From Flavobacterium sp. (GTDB lineage Bacteria; Bacteroidota; Bacteroidia; Flavobacteriales; Flavobacteriaceae), in NCBI GenBank assembly GCA_030153045.1, contig JASLID010000076.1, forward strand, positions 1 to 12,316: DNA of 12,316 nt, given 5' to 3'. Shown here in pieces: positions 7,785 through 12,316 of the stretch (positions are counted from its first letter, which is position 1; every line of letters starts with the position of its first letter). Made by a program: the position numbers and the translations under genes. A model generated the notes under the pieces. That model searched no databases. It saw only the letters and a list, made by a program, of their open reading frames with translations, and was not told the origin of the DNA.

Positions 7785-8771
7785 ATGTCAAAAACAATAA
7801 AAAAAATTGGAGTTTTAACTTCTGGTGGAGACTCTCCGGGCATGAATGCAGCTATTCGATCGGTAGTTCGTACTTGCGCTTACCATAATATTGAATGTAT
7901 TGGAATTTATCGTGGCTACCAAGGCATGATTGAAGGAGATTTTAAAGAAATGGGTCCTCGTTCTGTAAATAATATTGTAAACAAAGGAGGTACAATCTTA
8001 AAATCAGCCCGTTCTAAGGAATTTATGACTGCCGAAGGCCGTCAAAAAGCACACCAACATTTACTGGATGCAGAAGTTGATGCCCTAGTGGTTATAGGCG
8101 GTGATGGTACTTTTACTGGTGCCGAAGTTTTTAATAATGAATATCATTTTCCAGTAATGGGAATCCCAGGAACGATAGATAATGATATTTTTGGAACCAG
8201 TCACACCTTAGGTTACGATACCGCTTTAAATACCGTAGTAGAAGTAATCGATAAAATTCGTGATACAGCCAGTTCCCATAACCGATTGTTTTTTGTCGAA
8301 GTAATGGGGCGCGATGCAGGTCATATTGCATTAAATGCTGGAATTGGCGCTGGTGCCGAAGAAATTCTAATTCCCGAAGAAGACTTAGGTCTGGAAAGAC
8401 TTTTAGAATCCTTACAAAAAAGTAAAGCTTCAGGTAAATCATCAAGTATTGTAGTGGTTTCAGAAGGAGATAAAATTGGTAAAAACGTTTTCGAACTTAA
8501 AGAATATGTCGAAGAAAATTTACCCGAATACGATGTGCGCGTTTCAGTATTAGGACACATGCAGCGTGGTGGTTCACCTTCTTGTTTCGATAGGGTTTTA
8601 GCCTCTCGTTTAGGAGTAAAAGCGGTGGAGTCTTTATTAGAAGGCAAATCCAACTATATGGTAGGATTGCTTCAAGATAAAGTTGCACTTACACCATTAG
8701 AACAAGCCATCAAAGGAAGTTCTAAAATTGATGCCGAGTTACTTCGCGTTTCTGATATAATGTCAACATAA
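7785..8771 (+). CDS. pfkA: ATP-dependent 6-phosphofructokinase
   Basis: Converts fructose 6-phosphate and ATP to fructose 1,6-bisphosphate, the committed step of glycolysis, in the cytoplasm. 328 residues, close to the 320 of E. coli PfkA. Motifs in order: GGDSPGMNAAIR (14-25, nucleotide binding), GGDGT (105-109), PGTIDND (128-134) with catalytic Asp132 (E. coli Asp127), MGRDAGH (174-180, substrate binding), Arg252 and LGHMQRGGSP (256-265). ATP rather than pyrophosphate as donor is indicated by Gly108 and Gly129; pyrophosphate-dependent enzymes carry Asp and Lys at those two places. The ATG has no Shine-Dalgarno sequence. gapA follows after about 59 bp with no terminator between, so they likely form one transcript ending at the hairpin at 9851. 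Confidence 0.98.
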   Translation: MSKTIKKIGVLTSGGDSPGMNAAIRSVVRTCAYHNIECIGIYRGYQGMIEGDFKEMGPRSVNNIVNKGGTILKSARSKEFMTAEGRQKAHQHLLDAEVDALVVIGGDGTFTGAEVFNNEYHFPVMGIPGTIDNDIFGTSHTLGYDTALNTVVEVIDKIRDTASSHNRLFFVEVMGRDAGHIALNAGIGAGAEEILIPEEDLGLERLLESLQKSKASGKSSSIVVVSEGDKIGKNVFELKEYVEENLPEYDVRVSVLGHMQRGGSPSCFDRVLASRLGVKAVESLLEGKSNYMVGLLQDKVALTPLEQAIKGSSKIDAELLRVSDIMST

Positions 8772-8816
8772 AATAAATTTATATAATAATTGGCTAAAAG
8801 CACGATGCTAAAGTCT

Positions 8817-8823
8817 AAAGGAG
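8817..8823 (+). promoter_or_regulatory. Consensus Shine-Dalgarno site that decides the gapA start
   Basis: AAAGGAG lies 7 nt before the ATG at 8831 but only 1 nt before the ATG at 8825. The spacing fits 8831. Such sites are rare in Bacteroidota, and no other gene start in this window has one. Confidence 0.65.
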
Positions 8824-8830
8824 AATGAAA

Positions 8831-9832
8831 ATGAGTGTAAAAATTGGAATTAATGGCTTTGGCCGAATTGGTAGAATAGTTTTTAGAGAAACTTTCAATA
8901 GAGATAATGTAGAAGTAGTAGCCATCAACGATTTATTAGATGTTGAACATTTGGCTTACTTATTAAAGTATGATTCAGTTCACGGTCGTTTTGCCGGAAA
9001 AGTGGAAGTAAAAGACCATAAATTATATGTAAACGACAAACACATCAGAGTTACTGCCGAAAGAGATCCTTCAAACCTGAAATGGAATGAAGTCGATGTC
9101 GATGTAGTAGCTGAATGCACCGGTATTTTTACCACATTAGAAAGCGCACAAGCGCACATTACTGGAGGAGCAAAAAAAGTAGTTATTTCGGCACCATCTG
9201 TAGATGCGCCCATGTTTGTTATGGGAGTTAATCATGACAAAGCCACTGCTGCAGATCTTATTGTATCAAACGCATCATGTACTACAAATTGCTTAGCGCC
9301 ATTGGCAAAAGTCATCAACGATAACTTCGGAATTGTTGAAGGATTAATGACAACCATTCACGCTACAACGGCAACGCAATTAACTGTCGACGGACCTTCA
9401 AAAAGAGATTACCGTGGTGGCCGTGCCGCATTATTAAATGTAATTCCTGCTTCAACAGGAGCAGCAAAAGCCGTTGGAAAAGTAATTCCAGAATTAAACG
9501 GAAAACTAACCGGAATGTCAATGCGTGTACCCACTGCCGATGTTTCTGTAGTAGATTTAACAGTCAAATTAGCCAAAGAAACTTCGTATGAAGAAATCAT
9601 GAAAGTATTAAAAAATGCTTCCGAAACGTCAATGAAAGGCATCTTAGGTTACACCGAAGACGATGTAGTTTCACAAGATTTTGTGGGCGAAACACTAACT
9701 TCTGTTGTCGATGCTAAAGCTGGAATCGGACTAAACTCAACGTTCTTCAAAATCGTATCTTGGTACGATAATGAGTACGGATACTCAAGTAAGTTAATCG
9801 ATTTGTCAGTCCATATCGCAAATCTGAAATAA
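8831..9832 (+). CDS. gapA: Type I glyceraldehyde-3-phosphate dehydrogenase
   Basis: Oxidises and phosphorylates glyceraldehyde 3-phosphate to 1,3-bisphosphoglycerate, in the cytoplasm as a tetramer. 333 residues from the chosen start, the standard length. The Rossmann motif INGFGRIGR (7-15) is followed by AIND at 31-34; Asp34, at the end of the second strand, indicates NAD preference. The catalytic centre is SNASCTTNC with Cys150, and His177 is in TTIHATT, matching E. coli Cys149 and His176. The C-terminal WYDNEYGYS motif is complete. The frame also has an ATG six bases earlier (8825, adding Met-Lys), but the Shine-Dalgarno site is spaced for 8831 and MSVKIGINGFGRIG is the usual N-terminus. 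It is the second gene after pfkA and is followed by a strong terminator. Confidence 0.98.
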   Translation: MSVKIGINGFGRIGRIVFRETFNRDNVEVVAINDLLDVEHLAYLLKYDSVHGRFAGKVEVKDHKLYVNDKHIRVTAERDPSNLKWNEVDVDVVAECTGIFTTLESAQAHITGGAKKVVISAPSVDAPMFVMGVNHDKATAADLIVSNASCTTNCLAPLAKVINDNFGIVEGLMTTIHATTATQLTVDGPSKRDYRGGRAALLNVIPASTGAAKAVGKVIPELNGKLTGMSMRVPTADVSVVDLTVKLAKETSYEEIMKVLKNASETSMKGILGYTEDDVVSQDFVGETLTSVVDAKAGIGLNSTFFKIVSWYDNEYGYSSKLIDLSVHIANLK

Positions 9833-9850
9833 ATTTATATCTTTACAAAG

Positions 9851-9884
9851 TCCCGTTAGTTTTTAATTAACGGGATTTTTTTTT
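9851..9884 (+). terminator. Intrinsic terminator after gapA
   Basis: TCCCGTTA (9851-9858) pairs with TAACGGGA (9868-9875) around a 9-nt loop and is followed directly by nine T residues (9876-9884). It sits 18 bp after the gapA stop and closes the pfkA-gapA transcript. Confidence 0.93.
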
Positions 9885-9890
9885 AGGAGC

Positions 9891-9962
9891 TATTCCTGCT
9901 ATTCGCTATATCTTTTACTTTTTAAAGAAAAAAGCAAAAGGATGTCGCTTCTATCAGGGCTA
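9891..9962. repeat. Long imperfect palindrome, probable dispersed flavobacterial intergenic repeat
   Basis: Outer arms run from CCTG (9895-9898) on the left to CAGG (9955-9958) on the right and match at about two thirds of positions. The inner arms CTTTTACTTTTT (9912-9923) and AAAAAGCAAAAG (9929-9940) pair at 11 of 12 positions, around a short centre near 9924-9928. From memory, flavobacterial genomes carry many intergenic copies of a repeat whose minus-strand form starts TAGCCCTGATAGAAGCG and ends near AGCTCCT. This copy has both ends and lies directly against the gapA terminator. It is not a gene; an ATG inside it (9942) only by chance opens into the next frame. Confidence 0.6.
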
Positions 9963-9992
9963 TACTCATCATTCATAACTTATAATTATAAA

Positions 9993-10844
9993 ATGAAACT
10001 ACTCGTAGATAGCGGCTCGACTAAGGCCGATTGGATTGCCATTGACGATGCCGGAAAAGTATTGTTTACCACACAAACTTTAGGATTAAACCCAGAAGTG
10101 TTAACCAAAGAAGAAATTATCAGCCGATTAAGTGATAAGTTTGATATACTATACAATAAAAATCAGGTTTCTCATCTGTTTTTTTACGGAGCAGGTTGTG
10201 GTACTGATAGAATGAAAATTCTCCTTGGAAATGTTTTTAAAGAATATTTTCCAAATGCAGCAGTAGCCGTTCACGAAGATACTTATGCAGCGGTTTATGC
10301 CACCACTCCAAAAAACGAAAAAGCCATAGTTTGTATTTTAGGTACAGGTTCAAATTGCAGTTATTTTGATGGAAAAGTATTGCATCAAAAAGTGCAGTCT
10401 CTTGGCTATATCGTTATGGATGATTGCTCAGGTAACCGTTTTGGGCGTCACTTATTGCGAGGTTATTATTTCAATAAAATGCCAGCCGATTTGGCCAAAG
10501 AATTTGAAACTATTTATAATGTTCTGCCAGATCCGGTAAAACAAAACCTATATAAAGAACCAAACCCAAATGCTTATTTAGCCACTTTTGCCGAGTTTTT
10601 AATAAAGCACAAAGACACGCCATTTTGCCAACAGTACATTTATGAAGAAATGGAATCGTTTGTAGAAAACTACATCAAGCAATTTGACAATTATAAAGAA
10701 GTACCAGTTCATTTCATTGGCTCAATTGCTTTTTATTTAAAAGATGAATTGCAAAATGTTTTAAACAAACAAGGAATTCAGTTAGGAAATGTACTTCGTC
10801 GCCCTATTGATGGTTTAATTGAGTACCACATTTTAAACAAATAA
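9993..10844 (+). CDS. BadF/BadG/BcrA/BcrD-family kinase, probable N-acetylglucosamine (or N-acetylmuramate) kinase
   Basis: 283 residues, a cytoplasmic ASKHA-fold sugar kinase that likely phosphorylates an amino sugar with ATP. The phosphate-1 motif DSGSTKADW is at 6-14, a possible catalytic Asp96 in VHEDTYAAVYA, phosphate-2 ILGTGSNCSYFDG at 115-127, GYIVMDDCSGNRFGRHLL at 138-155, and the adenosine motif FIGSIAFYL at 241-249. The third segment differs from the common GDEGSG form, having DDCSGN. Flavobacterial homologs are usually named N-acetylglucosamine kinase; related enzymes (MurK) also take MurNAc, and the sequence alone does not settle the substrate. The open frame extends to an ATG at 9942, but those 17 codons come partly from the palindromic repeat and MKLLVDSGSTKADW is the natural N-terminus. 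mgsA starts 2 nt after the stop, so the two are co-transcribed. I see no clear promoter or Shine-Dalgarno sequence for this gene. Confidence 0.85.
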   Translation: MKLLVDSGSTKADWIAIDDAGKVLFTTQTLGLNPEVLTKEEIISRLSDKFDILYNKNQVSHLFFYGAGCGTDRMKILLGNVFKEYFPNAAVAVHEDTYAAVYATTPKNEKAIVCILGTGSNCSYFDGKVLHQKVQSLGYIVMDDCSGNRFGRHLLRGYYFNKMPADLAKEFETIYNVLPDPVKQNLYKEPNPNAYLATFAEFLIKHKDTPFCQQYIYEEMESFVENYIKQFDNYKEVPVHFIGSIAFYLKDELQNVLNKQGIQLGNVLRRPIDGLIEYHILNK

Positions 10845-10846
10845 AT

Positions 10847-11215
10847 ATGGAAATTGCCATTATTGCCCACGACAGAATGAAAGCTGATTTGGTTCAGTTT
10901 TTAAATAAAAATGCCCATATTTTACATAACTCAAACATTAGCTTAATTGCCACAGGAACCACAGGAAGTAAAGCTGAGAATGCCGGTTATAAAGTGACTA
11001 AAATGTTGTCTGGACCTATGGGAGGCGATGCACAAATTGCAGCCCGCGTTGCCGAAGGGAAAACAAACATGGTTTTGTTTTTTAAAGATCCTAATTCATC
11101 ACATCCCCATGAGGTAGATATCAATATGTTAATTCGTGTATGCGATGTGCATAACGTCCCTTTAGCCACAAATGAAGCAACGGCACAGTTATTGCTCAAT
11201 GCTATTGCAATGTAA
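10847..11215 (+). CDS. mgsA: Methylglyoxal synthase
   Basis: Converts dihydroxyacetone phosphate to methylglyoxal and phosphate, an overflow branch of glycolysis that frees phosphate when triose phosphates pile up. 122 residues; E. coli MgsA has 152, with extra length mostly at the ends, and short forms like this are common. Catalytic and phosphate-binding residues are in place: His8-Asp9 and Lys12 (E. coli His19-Asp20 and Lys23), the phosphate loop ATGTTG at 35-40, SGPMGGD at 55-61 with the catalytic base Asp61 (E. coli Asp71), and HPHEVD at 86-91 with His88 and Asp91 (E. coli His98 and Asp101). It lies 2 nt after the kinase gene in one operon. No terminator is evident after it. Confidence 0.97.
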   Translation: MEIAIIAHDRMKADLVQFLNKNAHILHNSNISLIATGTTGSKAENAGYKVTKMLSGPMGGDAQIAARVAEGKTNMVLFFKDPNSSHPHEVDINMLIRVCDVHNVPLATNEATAQLLLNAIAM

Positions 11216-11251
11216 ATGTTAAGTCTTTAATATTTATTTTTAGAGCTTAAT

Positions 11252-11259
11252 TATTTTTG
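11252..11259 (+). promoter_or_regulatory. Perfect -7 element for the small secreted protein gene
   Basis: TATTTTTG is an exact TAnnTTTG match, ending 30 bp before the ATG at 11290. Transcription would start near 11265. The expected -33 zone around 11226-11232 is only T-rich (CTTTAAT), without a TTTG. The position rules out the longer start at 11257. Confidence 0.55.
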
Positions 11260-11289
11260 TATATTGCCACAACCAAATTACCATTTATT

Positions 11290-11847
11290 ATGAAAAAATT
11301 AATGTTGCTTTTAATGGTTTTATCCATTAGCGTGGCTTATAGCCAAAAAAAGAAAGGGAAAGCTTCTGCTTCTGCTGAATTAGCAAAATCAGGTGTTGCA
11401 TCGGTAAAAATGAATAAAACCGATTTGTTATTAATTGTGGCCAAAGACACCATGGTTTTAGCTAAAAAAAAGGATAAAGCACCATTAAATTGTAAAGTGG
11501 TTCCTGTTAAGGTTAAAGCCAATACTTTTTACTGTGTTACATGGAATGAGTCTACGATAACTGAAGCTAAATTAAAAAAAGAAGAAGCTAATGTTACTGA
11601 ATCTCAAATTTGGAATCCAGCAACTAAAACACTTTTAATAGGAAATACTCAAAAAGCCGTTAAAATTAAAGAAATTGTATTTTTAGACAAATTGAAAACC
11701 GCTTCTGAAACTCAAGAAAGAACAAGAAACGAAGGTTATGCATTTACTCTACTGCCAAATGGCGAGTTTAGTCTTAAAAACAAATCTTCAGATACAAAAT
11801 ACGCTTATAACGAGAAATCATCTCGATATGAACCAAAGAAAAAGTAA
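11290..11847 (+). CDS. Small secreted protein of unknown function
   Basis: 185 residues. The signal peptide is clear: MKK, a hydrophobic core (residues 4-15), and likely cleavage after VAYS (residue 18) before QKKKGK. The mature protein is lysine-rich, with a basic start (KKKGKASASAEL) and a basic end (SSRYEPKKK). The middle looks like alternating short beta strands (for example DLLLIVAKDTMVLAKK and KTLLIGNTQKAVKIKEIVFL). It has two Cys (about residues 62 and 76). I do not recognise a domain or motif. The frame extends upstream to an ATG at 11257, but that codon falls inside the -7 element and the added residues would spoil the signal peptide. It probably has its own promoter and ends at a strong terminator, so it looks like a stand-alone gene. 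Confidence 0.8.
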   Translation: MKKLMLLLMVLSISVAYSQKKKGKASASAELAKSGVASVKMNKTDLLLIVAKDTMVLAKKKDKAPLNCKVVPVKVKANTFYCVTWNESTITEAKLKKEEANVTESQIWNPATKTLLIGNTQKAVKIKEIVFLDKLKTASETQERTRNEGYAFTLLPNGEFSLKNKSSDTKYAYNEKSSRYEPKKK

Positions 11848-11848
11848 T

Positions 11849-11877
11849 AAAAACGCCGAGCATTGCTCGGCGTTTTT
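11849..11877. terminator. Two-way intrinsic terminator between the secreted protein gene and dnaX
   Basis: A 13-bp perfect stem, AAAAACGCCGAGC (11849-11861) with GCTCGGCGTTTTT (11865-11877), around the 3-nt loop ATT. The T-run on one strand and the A-run on the other let it act in both directions. It begins right after the plus-strand stop and 9 bp after the dnaX stop. Confidence 0.95.
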
Positions 11878-11886
11878 ATTTAAATA

Positions 11887-12316
11887 TTACAAATCCAAAT
11901 CGAATGTTTTTTTCAATAATTCTAATGCGGGATTCATTTCTTTCAAACGATCGTATTTTTCCTGAATGGTAAATGCTTTTTTAAGCTCGATAGTTTCGTT
12001 TATTTTTATCTCAATCGTAATGTTATGATTGTGTAATTTCCCTCTTAAATAGCCTAATAAATCATGTTTTTCGCCATCAAAATCAATTTTTGAACTTTCG
12101 TTTGGCAATTCATGAATTATTGTGGTTCCATCTAAAGTAGGATCATTAAGGAGTAATAGTGATTCTAAAATTTTATAACCTTTATCGCCTAATCTATTGG
12201 CGTATTTTACCCATTGCTCAAGCATTTGAGTTTCGGTGAACGGCTCAGTTGGGAGTTCATCGTGGTGCTTTTCAGTAGGTTTAAGTTGCGCCTCTAACTC
12301 TCTTTTAGCACGGATG
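11887..12316 (-). CDS. dnaX: DNA polymerase III subunit gamma/tau, C-terminal part only
   Basis: The last 142 codons of a gene that runs in from beyond the right edge; the frame stays open to 12316, and the Met at 12225 is internal. DnaX is the clamp-loader ATPase of the replicative polymerase; its tau C-terminal region links polymerase cores to the loader. The ATPase part is outside the window. The visible part has a charged linker (RAKRELEAQLKPTEKHHDEL), then PTEPFTETQMLEQW, a small alpha/beta segment with PTLDGTTIIHELPNE, and the end EKYDRLKEMNPALELLKKTF followed by DLDL. I recognise this ending as the conserved tail of flavobacterial DnaX. The gene converges on the secreted-protein gene and shares its terminator. 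Confidence 0.85.
   Translation of the reverse strand, partial: IRAKRELEAQLKPTEKHHDELPTEPFTETQMLEQWVKYANRLGDKGYKILESLLLLNDPTLDGTTIIHELPNESSKIDFDGEKHDLLGYLRGKLHNHNITIEIKINETIELKKAFTIQEKYDRLKEMNPALELLKKTFDLDL

Noticed and set aside
8131..8688. Several minus-strand open frames inside pfkA
   Set aside because: They are shadows of a fully conserved enzyme gene. Their products show no motif and they lack promoters.
8825..8830. Earlier ATG for gapA
   Set aside because: It lies 1 nt after the Shine-Dalgarno site, too close to be used; it is kept as a minor alternative.
11257..11289. Longer start for the small secreted protein
   Set aside because: The ATG overlaps the -7 element and the extension precedes a textbook signal peptide.
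11738..11965. Plus-strand 75-codon open frame over the terminator
   Set aside because: It runs across a strong terminator and overlaps two real genes in other frames.

Overview
The window looks like a piece of a Flavobacteriaceae chromosome, most likely Flavobacterium or a close relative. The evidence is AT-rich DNA, starts that almost never have a Shine-Dalgarno sequence, -7 elements of the Bacteroidota type (TAnnTTTG), a lipoprotein with the Bacteroidota surface-export signature, a Bacteroidota-type TamB, and a DnaX tail typical of flavobacteria. Nearly all of it is housekeeping DNA. I see no RNA gene, CRISPR array, insertion sequence, phage or defence module, and no convincing new multi-gene system.

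Left part (1-3003, all minus strand). A run transcribed leftwards holds tsaD, rsmE and a secreted DUF4159 protein. tsaD and rsmE are one base apart, and the DUF4159 gene follows 42 bp later. After a 229-bp gap comes the 5' end of a separate gene for a surface lipoprotein, probably an M43-type zinc metalloprotease, cut by the window edge. tsaD makes the t6A modification of tRNA and rsmE methylates 16S rRNA, so the first two genes both act on the translation apparatus.

Centre (3004-7660). A 130-bp divergent intergenic region separates tsaD from a 1508-residue TamB protein, an inner-membrane-anchored periplasmic protein linked to outer-membrane biogenesis. It appears to start at TTG. A good promoter candidate and a possible leader stem lie upstream.

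Right part (7661-11215, plus strand). pfkA and gapA, two glycolytic enzymes, are consecutive and end at a strong intrinsic terminator. Just after it lies a long imperfect palindrome that I take to be a dispersed flavobacterial intergenic repeat. Next is a tight pair, a BadF/BadG-type amino-sugar kinase and mgsA (methylglyoxal synthase), two bases apart. Together the four genes cover entry of a (probable) amino sugar, the commitment step of glycolysis, the triose oxidation step, and the DHAP overflow branch.

Right end (11216-12316). A small secreted protein of unknown function with its own perfect -7 element faces the C-terminal end of dnaX (minus strand, cut by the window edge). The two share a compact two-way terminator.

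Three annotated starts were moved inward from the longest open frame, for gapA, the sugar kinase and the small secreted protein. The reasons are given in each entry.
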